Assembly: GCA_028565635.1 (NCBI GenBank)
Contig: JAOXYB010110603.1
Span: forward strand, 3,595-20,725
Length of the DNA stretch: 17,131 nt
Direction: 5' to 3'
Source of the DNA: Phoronis ovalis
Lineage: Eukaryota; Phoronida; Phoronidae
The notes under the pieces were generated by a model, which was not told where the DNA came from, searched no databases, and saw nothing but the letters and a program-made list of their open reading frames with translations. How positions within the stretch are numbered: position 1 is the stretch's first letter; the number at the start of each line of letters is the position of its first letter. The position numbers and the translations under genes were made by a program. Shown one piece after another: positions 12,101 through 17,131 of the stretch.

Positions 12101-15100
12101 ATTAAATTCAATCTCGTGCAGTGTATATTAAAGTGTGTGCTCGGGGGTCTAAACGTGCGATGACAGTAACACACAGCAAATTGTTTTTGTTTAATTAATA
12201 CCTTCGGATAAGATGGAACGTCTCTCTTTAATGCAATCTTCCTTTCATCTGTTGATGAGCTGAAATAGCGATCAGTGTATTCTCCACCGAACGTGATGGG
12301 CCTGCATAGGTATTGGGAAAAGGAGAAATCACTCACAGAACACACGCACTAAGCTAATCACATAATATAACAAACGGAATGAAATAACATAAGAAATAAG
12401 AATCTTTGAATTTTCTTTTTCGCAAACTGTTGTTATGCTATCGTAATTCTAAATTTAAGATGACTCGTTCAAATCGAGGATCAAAATCTACATGACAGTT
12501 AATTCCCATTGGCTTGTTTCTGACCTTGGTCTTTTGATTGGTTGATGGACATAAAAAAGTAGGCGTCTAGAATAAAATGGAATGATTGTATAATACGTTT
12601 TTCATACGGACTACTGGTTTAATTTAAATGTTGTATTGCAAATTTTAAAACTATACACATATTTCAACGATCTGTTGCTAAGGAACAAGCGGTTTGCAAA
12701 AAGTTCAATTATCTAAATTGAATTATATCGTAGAATACATGAATAGACACACTTACTTGAGTATACGCTTTTATTGTTATATTTGTTTCCAAAGTAAAAT
12801 TAATATTTGATCGGACAAGGCGCATAATACTCAGTTGTGTGATACTCAAGGGGATTAAGCATAAAGCTTACAGTATAAAGACGAAAACATACAGGCCGTA
12901 AATGATCGGAAACACGCGGAGATAACGGTAAAATACAACACATTTATCCAATAACTCCTATAAACATATACTAAGGCAGAATAATTGTAGATCACACTCT
13001 TCTCGATTCTACACGATTAAAGCCTCACATTCACATCGTAACATTGAAGAAAAATAGCAGAATATTTTAAATGTGTTATTAACAGTAACGATAATGTAAT
13101 ATACACAGCGATTGATAATATACAGCTATTTATACAGGATATTCGTGGAACCATTAAACTGCAACTAGATTATTTACGCAAAGAATTCGCAAAAAGTACT
13201 CTAAATTTCAGATGTGTTAATGGATGTAAGTGGGCGATTGTTATTATGGACAGAAAGCTAACTTGTTTGGTACTCGAATGATGTATGCTTTGTGACAAAT
13301 ATATATTGGATATATTCAAAGATTCGTAAAAATGCAAAATTATAAAGAACATCAATGTTTTCAGATATTTTTAGAGAAAAGGCGTCTGCACTAAGTTACT
13401 AAATCTTACTTTATCAAATTCAATGTGTCGAACTTTCCTCAACACTTTGATCAGATACTTTAGTCGGAAAAAATTGATCAAATCGTTTTTGTCTCTGACG
13501 ACATAGTAATAATCACAAGTAAACGTACTGACACCAGGGTTTAAAGATTTCTAAATTCAAGTTCATTAATTGTCATGGTATTGTAGCAAATGAAAGCTAT
13601 AATTACAGATTTTGTAATAATTATACTAAATGAAGATTATTTGCTATAAATACAATTTTTGTGATTGCAGAATTACAATATTTCGAAATATATCCAGACT
13701 GAGTGTTAAATTGAAATGTCTTTTGGTAAATCATAATCTGCATATTTCCAGATTCAAATACGTTGTTTATTTTAAGTTTGTTCATTTATTAAGTCTAAAT
13801 TTAAACGGAAAAAAATGTTATAAGCAAAATCCTTGCAGAATAAGCATATATTGGAGTATAAACATGCGAAAAACATCAAAGTTATTGAATACCTGAGTCT
13901 ATTGTAATCGATAAATTTCTTTTGTGCGTCGTAGATTTGGTTCTTTAAGTCATTAATGTCCCTTCTACACTTATCGATCTCGATAGCTTTCATGCCTTCT
14001 TCTGTAAGAAAATATGTGAGAAAAATAGGAATACATGCCACTTTGAGTATGTTATATTCTATAGTCACTATATATGGTGTACTGAAAAAAAATAAAGAAA
14101 GCATTGACCTAAATTGGATTTAAAAAAATTCAAAGTATTATATTTTTTATATAAAGAATTTCACTGCTTTTGAGTTATATTTAAAAATGATTGGTAAACG
14201 TGAAAATCAATAAAATACATCTAGTACAATTAACGTTATATCTTGTTTTTGTCAAGATAAATATATAAGTACATCATTTGTCAGTGACATTTATTTATAA
14301 TTACTTTGGCATTTGTACAATTAGTGTTATTTCACTTTTGTCTTCAATATGCGCAAATTAAAGTAGGATACTAAGAAAGATTTTAAACTCAATTATTTCT
14401 GAGTTTGCGTTTTAATAAAAAAAAAACGAAAATGGATTACAAAGACAACTACCAAAAAATACAATTTATATTGGACTTACTTTCTAACCTCTTTTCGAGT
14501 GCCTGTAAACGTGTACTGAAATCCGATTTCATTTCTTCTACTTTAAAAACCCTAAATGAACATAAAACAAACTACAAACTGTGCTGGAAGCTGATATGAT
14601 GTGACATATTTAAAAAAATATAAATATACACAATAATACTGTTGAATAGCGGAAAGACTGTAAAAACCTGAGAGACACACGTTCACCAAAGCATTAGTAC
14701 AGTACATTAATTACATGTATAAGTTCTTAAGACCGTTTGCAACGAGATACGATATTGTTATTTGTTACGTCATAAATAGCGATACTAGCTAGATACTATG
14801 CCGCACTTCTTAGTTACAACGAGTGTCAATGTATACAGATAACAGATAGGTATATTGTCGTACAGTAAAAAAAGGTATCACGGAACACAAATTCCGGAAA
14901 ATAAAGGTGTTCTCATACTTGTTCGATTAATATGTGGGTAAAACGTAAATGGACGGAGGGAATGTGCATACAGTGTATATTACTACCAACGGAGATATAT
15001 TTATACTGGGGACAATTACTACTCAAAAGTATACTTTTCATCTCATGGCCATGGTTTATATATAGTTTGGCATTTCAGACGTATGAATAATCACAACATC

Positions 15101-16616
15101 TATAATATGTCGAAGGATTTCTTTATAATGCATGTAAATGAAGTACGAAAAACATTAACTTGCAACGAAATTTTCAAGAAAGCATATCTATCTCTCTGTC
15201 TATCCAACTTCTATATCTATATTCAAAACTGAAAAAAGTAAAACAATAGTCTGATATCATAGTGGTAAGGATATGCTTTGTTGCAAGTTGTCCGGCGGCA
15301 ATTTGTAACTTAGCAGAAATGTTATCACAACAATTTCCACGTTGCTCACAGTTTTAAAAGCACATTCACCATATACTAAAAGCTTTATCACAACTTTTCT
15401 ATAAAATGACACATTTTTGTTTTAAAGCTCGACGCACATAGATATGATGACACGGCTGAATCTTTACGGATGTGCGCCGACTTGCCAAGTAGCTGATACA
15501 TGTGATCCAAAGAGTTATAATGATAAATGTGCTTTACAGACATAGGTATAACAACTAGCTTTACAAAGTACCTGCACCACCTGGGGGGATTGTGAAAGTG
15601 CGAAAGTAAAATTAGATAAATTATGATACTTGTTATCTTCAGAAATATCGTAAGGTTTTAAGTTGACTAAAGAAAGTATAAAAAGTTGTTGATGAACATG
15701 GGAAAAGCGTGATACTTATTATCTTGTACAAATTTTGCATTTTTATCAGAAATGCATTATTTCCCTATGAGCTTGGTAGCAAGCGAATTAAATTCTTTTA
15801 GGCAAACATCTGAACACTACCAAAGATATAATAATCAAGGTTAATGCGTGCTATGAAGTAAGCGAGAGCTACTTTGGTAGTCTGTGAGTAATTCATAAGA
15901 TAGATAAGATGTTTATTACAAGTTAGGTTCACAAAGCGACATTGCTCAATTTTTAAAATGCATAGTATAGCTCCATGTTTTACAAATATATATATACGTA
16001 AAGCGTTTCACTGAAAAACCAAAATGAGCATTTCTAAAGTTAAGTATTACATGCAAATATACATGCACACAGTAATGCGAGCTAGTTTACGTGTTATATA
16101 AAAAAACATTCACCTACTTGTTAAACTGTTCTGCAACGTGTCCTAGAACGGCACTTACGTCATCTCTTCTATCTGAAATGTTCAAAGTAGCTTTAAATTT
16201 TTCTTTTTCTTTATTTTGCAAATATTTTTACGGAAGGTATTAAGAGTCGTATAATATTGCGCGGACAGTGCTATAGAACATTTTATTCACACTGTGAAAT
16301 ATACGTTAAATACCTGGACTCTCAAGATGGATTTGGGGAATTGATTATCTATTAAGATACATGCATATATTTTCTGTGATCTCTTTGCTTTAGAGTTATA
16401 TATTTGTATATAAGTATTCTGGGCAGAAAGGTCGACATTTTGTTAGTATAGTACCCATTATCAATTCCATAAGGTTCTTACTGTCTGTTTTTAAAGTTTG
16501 CCTGGGAATTGTGTGATAATTCAGATCAAAAATGTTTCTTATATTTACCTTGTGAATGTGTTGTAACTTCCTGACTACTTCGCGGTGGAAGTTTCACGTT
16601 AACTCGATACGGCGTG
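3161..16616 (-). CDS. PDE9A: PDE9A-like cGMP-specific phosphodiesterase, multi-exon gene, 5' end outside window
   Basis: Thirteen constitutive or primary-choice exons join in phase into about 451 codons matching human PDE9A along their whole length. The enzyme hydrolyses cGMP to 5'-GMP. Family residues are visible: the HNFRH histidines (general acid and metal ligand), HDLDH (metal ligands His and Asp), the Asp of CCDISNE, the following Glu, the Tyr of EEYF (a residue characteristic of PDE9) and the purine-clamping Gln of TAQIGF. Spliced order is 16549-16616, 16118-16172, 14481-14551, 13893-14001, 12202-12301 (or alternatives), 10251-10325, 9795-9881, 8945-9132, 8480-8636, 7256-7369 or 6912-7025, 4985-5089, 3992-4120, 3176-3271. 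The N-terminal exons (about 70 residues in human) are not in the window. The true 3' end is uncertain: an in-frame TAA at 3161-3163 follows the last exon if its donor is not used. No frameshift or stop is seen, so the gene looks functional. Confidence 0.96.
3176..3271 (-). CDS. PDE9A: PDE9A C-terminal exon ([12 protein letters not shown])
   Basis: This 96-nt exon (32 codons) has acceptor TTATTTCAG|T. It reads [20 protein letters not shown] then [12 protein letters not shown], matching human LFPMVEEIMLQPLWESRDRY / EELK with a shorter tail. The chosen end is a strong donor, GTT|GTGAGT. If that donor is skipped, the frame reads four more residues (VSIC) to TAA at 3161-3163, followed at once by AATAAA signals. 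So this is either the penultimate exon, with a short last exon unseen in 1-3160, or the last exon. Confidence 0.9.
3453..3752. repeat. Degenerate minisatellite, about 33-bp period
   Basis: A core close to ATACCCTGTGGTAAAT recurs at 3453, 3486, 3519, 3555, 3603, 3635, 3668, 3700 and 3737, mostly spaced 32-37 bp, separated by A-rich spacers with GAAAA. It lies in the intron before the last recognised exon. Because the period is close to 33 bp, a minus-strand open frame of 124 codons (3364-3738) runs through it with an 11-residue rhythm; this is a by-product, not a gene. Confidence 0.85.
3992..4120 (-). CDS. PDE9A: PDE9A catalytic exon with invariant Gln (TAQIGFIKF)
   Basis: This 129-nt exon (43 codons, phase 0-0) has acceptor CATTGCAG|T and donor AAG|GTAAGC. 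It reads [43 protein letters not shown]. It carries the M-loop region and the purine-clamp Gln (human Gln453) and Phe (Phe456). The match to human is near perfect. Confidence 0.98.
4304..4312. repeat. Left target site duplication of the 4313-4515 element
   Basis: CAAATTAGA, identical to 4516-4524. Confidence 0.85.
4313..4515. mobile_element. 203-bp MITE with 9-bp target site duplication
   Basis: The ends are inverted: AGCAACGTCAAGTTAGCAGA at 4313-4332 against the complement of 4496-4515 (one mismatch). CAAATTAGA flanks both sides exactly, at 4304-4312 and 4516-4524, a perfect 9-bp duplication. The inside is built from heptads: AGCAGAT-like units on the left, six 14-bp units (AGCAGATGAAATCT or AGCAGGTGAAATCT, 4355-4438), then inverted ATCTGCT heptads, with a second internal copy of the end motif (CTAACTTGACGTT, 4458-4470). 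It has no coding capacity. A 9-bp duplication fits Mutator-like transposases, but this is inference. It sits in the intron between exons 4985-5089 and 3992-4120. Confidence 0.88.
4516..4524. repeat. Right target site duplication of the 4313-4515 element
   Basis: CAAATTAGA, identical to 4304-4312. Confidence 0.85.
4985..5089 (-). CDS. PDE9A: PDE9A catalytic exon ([15 protein letters not shown])
   Basis: This 105-nt exon (35 codons, phase 0-0) has acceptor CGTTTAG|T and donor CAG|GTAAGT. It reads [20 protein letters not shown] then [15 protein letters not shown]. The Asp of CCDIS corresponds to metal ligand Asp402, the Glu of SNE to Glu406, and the Tyr of EEYF to Tyr424, a residue that distinguishes PDE9 from most other PDEs. 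Confidence 0.98.
5090..6911 (-). other. Intron (1,822 nt) after alternative copy B
   Basis: The longest intron recovered, running from the donor of 6912-7025 to the acceptor of 4985-5089. No third ATDMARH exon, gene or strong repeat was seen. Small open frames on both strands lack family signals. Confidence 0.7.
6912..7025 (-). CDS. PDE9A: PDE9A catalytic exon, tandem alternative copy B ([12 protein letters not shown])
   Basis: This 114-nt exon (38 codons, phase 0-0) has acceptor CTGTTTAG|G and donor TCG|GTAACT. It encodes [20 protein letters not shown] then [18 protein letters not shown]. It shares [21 protein letters not shown] with copy A but differs at about 16 of 38 residues, mostly in the second half, which forms the helix-loop after the ATDMARH strand. 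All codons are open and both splice sites are good, so it is not a decayed duplicate. Inclusion of both copies would keep frame but duplicate a buried piece of the catalytic fold, so alternative use is the sensible reading. Confidence 0.95.
7087..7098. repeat. Left arm of 12-nt intronic inverted repeat
   Basis: GCAAATCTTGCG, the exact reverse complement of 7209-7220. Confidence 0.85.
7209..7220. repeat. Right arm of 12-nt intronic inverted repeat
   Basis: CGCAAGATTTGC, the exact reverse complement of 7087-7098. Confidence 0.85.
7256..7369 (-). CDS. PDE9A: PDE9A catalytic exon, tandem alternative copy A ([12 protein letters not shown])
   Basis: This 114-nt exon (38 codons, phase 0-0) has acceptor TTTTCTATAG|G and donor ACG|GTAATT. 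It encodes [20 protein letters not shown] then [18 protein letters not shown], aligning to human residues about 355-392 ([18 protein letters not shown]..). Within it, ATDM contains the Met equivalent to human Met365, which lines the active site. It is closer to human in the ENFDY part than copy B. Copy B lies 230 nt downstream with identical length and phases. Confidence 0.96.
7370..8479 (-). other. Intron (1,110 nt) before alternative copy A
   Basis: AT-rich intron. A plus-strand 86-codon open frame at 7687-7947 has no recognisable features. A loosely duplicated block (ACGTATTGCAGAG near 8194, ACGAATTGCAGAG near 8251) is the only repeat noted. Confidence 0.65.
8480..8636 (-). CDS. PDE9A: PDE9A catalytic exon ([18 protein letters not shown])
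   Basis: This 157-nt exon has acceptor TTCTAG|C and donor GCG|GTAAGT. The first base completes Thr (AC+C); it then reads [52 protein letters not shown], ending in phase 0. The YND..PLENHH block is family-typical and lies next to the metal site. The exit phase fits either of the two tandem exons that follow. Confidence 0.98.
8637..8944 (-). other. Intron (308 nt)
   Basis: Short intron between exons 8945-9132 and 8480-8636. Nothing else is seen in it. Confidence 0.8.
8945..9132 (-). CDS. PDE9A: PDE9A catalytic exon with HNFRHC and HDLDH metal site
   Basis: This 188-nt exon has acceptor GTTTTATAG|T and donor AC|GTAAAT. It reads [62 protein letters not shown] and two bases of Thr. The first His of HNFRH corresponds to the general acid (His252 in human PDE9A2 numbering) and the second to metal ligand His256; HDLDH carries His292 and Asp293. 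The HDxxH signature of class I cyclic nucleotide phosphodiesterases is intact. It is the most strongly conserved exon in the window. Confidence 0.98.
9133..9794 (-). other. Intron (662 nt) with G-quadruplex tract
   Basis: Intron between exons 9795-9881 and 8945-9132. It contains the C-rich tract listed separately and a T-rich, loosely repetitive stretch (GGTTCG..TTTTGGAATTTTT words, 9380-9480). Confidence 0.75.
9520..9552 (-). other. Predicted G-quadruplex motif on transcript strand
   Basis: On the minus strand this reads GGG-N2-GGGG-N6-GGGG-N3-GGGGG-N1-GGGGG. Four of the runs have at least four G with loops of 6, 3 and 1, a strong quadruplex pattern, in surroundings otherwise rich in A and T. 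It would lie in the pre-mRNA of the phosphodiesterase gene. Confidence 0.7.
9795..9881 (-). CDS. PDE9A: PDE9A catalytic exon ([11 protein letters not shown])
   Basis: This 87-nt exon (29 codons, phase 0-0) has acceptor CTGCACAG|A and donor CTG|GTAAGT. It encodes [20 protein letters not shown] then NPIILKRWL, aligning to human [20 protein letters not shown] / NPVTLRRWL without gaps. It belongs to the N-terminal helical bundle of the catalytic domain. Confidence 0.97.
9882..10250 (-). other. Intron (369 nt)
   Basis: Intron between exons 10251-10325 and 9795-9881. No other feature is seen. Confidence 0.75.
10251..10325 (-). CDS. PDE9A: PDE9A exon, start of catalytic domain (WHWEPNE)
   Basis: This 75-nt exon (25 codons, phase 0-0) has acceptor TTTACAG|T and donor GAG|GTGAAT. 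It encodes [20 protein letters not shown] then WEPNE, matching human [25 protein letters not shown]. This is the first helical segment of the PDE catalytic domain. Confidence 0.97.
11041..11340. mobile_element. Foldback element, probable MITE
   Basis: The left arm 11051-11087 (CTAACATCCACCGAATAAGA..CGTTTTCAC) is inverted in the right arm 11291-11328, whose complement reads CTAACCTTCCCCGAATAGGA..CGTTTTTCAC, roughly 80% matching. The outer GTTAGG..CCTAAC at 11040-11055 is itself nearly palindromic. The interior is richer in G+C than the flanks and non-coding. The boundaries are approximate and I found no certain target duplication. Confidence 0.6.
11352..11440. repeat. Three tandem copies of a 29-30 bp unit
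   Basis: Units start CAATTAATTCTAAATTTGAC at 11352-11380, 11381-11410 (one inserted G) and 11411-11440 (last bases diverged). They directly follow the foldback element and may mark its edge. Confidence 0.85.
11766..11814 (-). CDS. PDE9A: Alternative PDE9A exon ([16 protein letters not shown])
   Basis: This 49-nt exon has acceptor GTCGCTTTTAG|C and donor AAG|GTAACC. Joined to exon 13893-14001 it reads (AG)C then [16 protein letters not shown] and passes in phase 0 to [18 protein letters not shown] aligns to KRDVPSYPK of the 100-nt exon (basic, V/I, Pro, aromatic, Lys). It is shorter and lacks the GEYTDRYF stretch. Its length (1 mod 3) equals that of the 100-nt exon (1 mod 3), so one can replace the other, but having both or neither shifts the frame. 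No transcript evidence is available here. Confidence 0.62.
11891..11902. repeat. Left arm of 12-nt intronic inverted repeat (second pair)
   Basis: AATTTAATTGCG, the exact reverse complement of 12097-12108. Confidence 0.8.
12097..12108. repeat. Right arm of 12-nt intronic inverted repeat (second pair)
   Basis: CGCAATTAAATT, the exact reverse complement of 11891-11902. Confidence 0.8.
12202..12301 (-). CDS. PDE9A: PDE9A exon leading into catalytic domain (KRDVPSYPK), primary form
   Basis: This 100-nt exon has acceptor CCTATGCAG|G and donor AAG|GTATTA. Its first G completes Arg with AG from the previous exon; it then encodes [20 protein letters not shown] and [13 protein letters not shown], ending in phase 0. 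The end matches human RRDVPTYPK, the linker running into the first helix of the PDE domain. The middle ([15 protein letters not shown]) is not conserved with human. A shorter exon with equal phases lies 387 nt downstream at 11766-11814. Using both in series would put a TGA in frame. Confidence 0.92.
12302..13892 (-). other. Intron (1,591 nt) before the 100-nt exon
   Basis: AT-rich intron. The only coding-like stretch is the 85-nt candidate exon at 13410-13494. No repeat or RNA gene was noted. Confidence 0.6.
13410..13494 (-). CDS. Candidate third alternative exon ([10 protein letters not shown]...RHIEFDK)
   Basis: This is an open stretch of 85 nt with acceptor GTCGTCAG|A, preceded by a T-rich tract, and a strong donor AAA|GTAAGA. 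Its first base completes AG to AGA (Arg). It then reads [20 protein letters not shown] and VRHIEFDK and ends in phase 0, the same entry and exit phases as 12202-12301 and 11766-11814. The last residues (R-H-I-E-F-D-K) loosely echo RDVPSYPK and KSIPDFQK. No homologue is recognised and similarity is confined to the end, so this may be a chance open frame of about 55 codons in AT-rich DNA. Splice signals and phase are the only support. Confidence 0.33.
13893..14001 (-). CDS. PDE9A: PDE9A exon, charged helix before catalytic domain
   Basis: This 109-nt exon has acceptor TTCTTACAG|AA and donor CTCAG|GTATTC. It reads [18 protein letters not shown], then [18 protein letters not shown], and ends with AG of a split codon. 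[15 protein letters not shown] aligns to human EGLKVVEIEKCKSDI. Because it ends with two bases of a codon, every exon that can follow must supply exactly one base before its own reading frame. The primary and alternative candidates at 12202-12301, 11766-11814 and 13410-13494 all do so. Confidence 0.92.
14002..14480 (-). other. Intron (479 nt)
   Basis: Intron between exons 14481-14551 and 13893-14001, very AT-rich. Nothing else is seen in it. Confidence 0.75.
14481..14551 (-). CDS. PDE9A: PDE9A exon, N-terminal coiled region (LQALEKRLE)
   Basis: This 71-nt exon has acceptor TTCATTTAG|G and donor AAA|GTAAGT. The first G completes AAG (Lys), followed by [20 protein letters not shown] then RLE and one trailing base. 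It aligns without gaps to human AFKINELKAEVANHL..LEKRVE. A closer AG at 14541-14542 would give the wrong frame; the start at 14551 is the one that keeps phase and recovers the conserved FK. The charged, leucine-spaced pattern fits an amphipathic helix. Confidence 0.9.
14552..16117 (-). other. Intron (1,566 nt)
   Basis: Intron between exons 16118-16172 and 14481-14551. TGATACTTRTTATCTT appears twice (about 15621 and 15711). No duplicated exon or gene was found. Confidence 0.7.
16118..16172 (-). CDS. PDE9A: PDE9A exon, N-terminal helix ([11 protein letters not shown])
   Basis: This 55-nt exon has acceptor TTTCAG|AT and donor AA|GTAGGT. It takes one base from the previous exon (G+AT = Asp), encodes [17 protein letters not shown], and leaves two bases (AA) for the next exon. 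The block matches human SVLAQVAEQFSR. It belongs to the helical N-terminal segment thought to help PDE9A dimerise; that role comes from family knowledge, not from this sequence. Confidence 0.9.
16173..16548 (-). other. Intron (376 nt)
   Basis: Intron between exons 16549-16616 and 16118-16172. Nothing else is seen in it. Confidence 0.75.
16549..16616 (-). CDS. PDE9A: PDE9A exon, N-terminal region ([10 protein letters not shown])
   Basis: This 68-nt exon has acceptor TTGCAG|C and donor AAG|GTAAAT on the minus strand. It starts with the last base of a split codon, encodes 22 whole codons from [14 protein letters not shown] to EVTTHSQ, and ends with one base of a split Asp codon completed by the next exon. 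TPYRV matches human TPYKVRPV, which precedes the variable linker between the N-terminal region and the catalytic domain. It is the most 5' coding exon I can recognise. The exon before it, which should encode a block like human TTDDAMVSIDPTMP, was looked for in 16620-17131 and not found. Confidence 0.88.
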
Positions 16617-16645
16617 CTGCAATAAAAAAAAATTATTTCAAAAAT

Positions 16646-16958
16646 CAGTCCTACCTAAGCAGCGTGGACTCGAACCGTCAATCCTCATTCGCGCTTGTTT
16701 CATCCCATGCCAACACCCGGTTTTCCAACCGAAATTCCTGCTACCCACCTCGTCATTTCCTGCTGTTCGAGTATTTATATAGTTGCTGTTCGAGTCTCTG
16801 GAAAACTATTCGAGTTCTCGGCAGCTTACGCGAGTACACGGAAATGACTGTTTGAACAACAGGAATTTCAAAGCGAAAACCAGAAAGTGTTCGCCTGGGA
16901 TGAAACAGGTGCGAGAGTGAGGATTGACGGTTGGATCCACGTTGGTTAGGTAGGCCTG
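16646..16958. mobile_element. 313-bp foldback element with tRNA-type B-box word
   Basis: The left arm 16646-16740 and right arm 16860-16958 are inverted copies of roughly 95 bp, sharing blocks such as ACCGTCAATCCTCA, TGTTTCATCCCA and GAAATTCCTG, around a 119-bp loop. The minus strand of the left arm contains GGTTCGAGTCC, a perfect fit to the RNA polymerase III B-box GGTTCGANTCC, with an A-box-like TGGCATGGGATG about 35 bp upstream. The right arm has the degenerate GGTTGGATCC. An inverted pair of tRNA-related SINE heads or a MITE are both possible. It lies 30 bp upstream of exon 16549-16616, in the preceding intron. Confidence 0.65.
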
Positions 16959-17131
16959 TAAATGAAGATTGTCATATGGAACATTTCTTATTGAAAAACT
17001 TAGTAAAGACGTCGCGTCAGATACTCGCATACCAATTAAAAATGTCCATGTTCAATTTCATTTTCCGCACATCGCGATCTGTTTAATAAGTAAAATACAA
17101 AGTGTTATATATCAAAATAACGGGTTAAAAA
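16959..17131. other. Intron continuing beyond the window
   Basis: No coding exon is recognised. A minus-strand frame at about 17035-17081 after an ATTAAACAG acceptor-like site was considered but does not resemble PDE9A. Confidence 0.5.

Larger units (their letters stand above)
11815..12201 (-). other. Intron between alternative exons of 100 and 49 nt, structured
   Basis: This 387-nt stretch contains a perfect 12-nt inverted repeat, AATTTAATTGCG at 11891-11902 against CGCAATTAAATT at 12097-12108. A short direct repeat (AGCTGCA twice near 11851-11865) lies close to the 49-nt exon. Confidence 0.6.

Noticed and set aside
13630-13896. 88-codon plus-strand open frame
   Set aside because: Low-complexity K/N/I-rich translation inside an intron and overlapping the antisense of exon 13893-14001.
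16646-16740. Functional tRNA gene on the minus strand
   Set aside because: The B-box word is perfect, but the T-stem flanks do not pair well and no acceptor stem or anticodon arm could be built.
16556-17030. Open frames on both strands across the foldback element
   Set aside because: They read through the inverted arms and the antisense of exon 16549-16616; no protein family is suggested.
17035-17081. Possible upstream PDE9A exon (RDVRKMKLNMDIF) on the minus strand
   Set aside because: Acceptor- and donor-like sites exist, but the reading does not match the expected N-terminal block and the phase does not fit clearly.

Overview
The window is eukaryotic nuclear DNA holding most of one gene on the minus strand: a cGMP-specific 3',5'-cyclic phosphodiesterase of the PDE9A family. 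The gene is split into small exons by AT-rich introns with GT-AG borders. AT-richness, introns of a few hundred bases to about 1.8 kb, frequent ACATGTA-type words and several short non-autonomous foldback transposons suggest a lophotrochozoan invertebrate, most likely a mollusc such as a bivalve. This assignment is inferred from style, not from a marker gene.

Layout, read along the gene (right to left). Bases 16617-17131 hold intron and a foldback element; the first coding exons, about 70 residues by comparison with human PDE9A, lie beyond the right edge. Recovered exons are 16549-16616, 16118-16172, 14481-14551, 13893-14001, 12202-12301, 10251-10325, 9795-9881, 8945-9132, 8480-8636, 7256-7369 (with alternative 6912-7025), 4985-5089, 3992-4120 and 3176-3271. 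All junction phases agree, giving about 451 codons with no stop. The first four exons form the charged, helical N-terminal region. The rest form the catalytic domain: [35 protein letters not shown] and TAQIGFIKF are all present. Bases 1-3175 lie downstream or in a last intron and hold repeats but no coding sequence I recognise.

The most interesting content is what looks like undescribed alternative splicing. (1) Exons 7256-7369 and 6912-7025 are tandem duplicates: both 114 nt, both phase 0-0, both encoding the ATDMARH block in diverged versions. (2) Upstream of the catalytic domain, exon 12202-12301 (100 nt) has a shorter alternative at 11766-11814 (49 nt) with the same entry and exit phases and a related end (x-V/I-P-x-aromatic-x-K). 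Using both or neither breaks the frame, so only mutually exclusive use gives protein. A third, weaker candidate of 85 nt with the same phases lies at 13410-13494. (3) The intron between the two members of each convincing pair holds a perfect 12-nt inverted repeat (7087-7098/7209-7220 and 11891-11902/12097-12108), which could fold the pre-mRNA between the competing exons.

Repeats: a 22-bp tandem array at the left edge; an inverted-repeat element at 859-1270; a 33-bp-period degenerate minisatellite at 3453-3752; a 203-bp MITE at 4313-4515 with a perfect 9-bp target duplication and heptad sub-repeats; a C-rich tract at 9520-9552 giving a G-quadruplex motif on the transcript strand; a foldback near 11041-11340 beside a 29-bp triplicate; and a 313-bp foldback at 16646-16958 whose left arm carries a tRNA-type B-box word.
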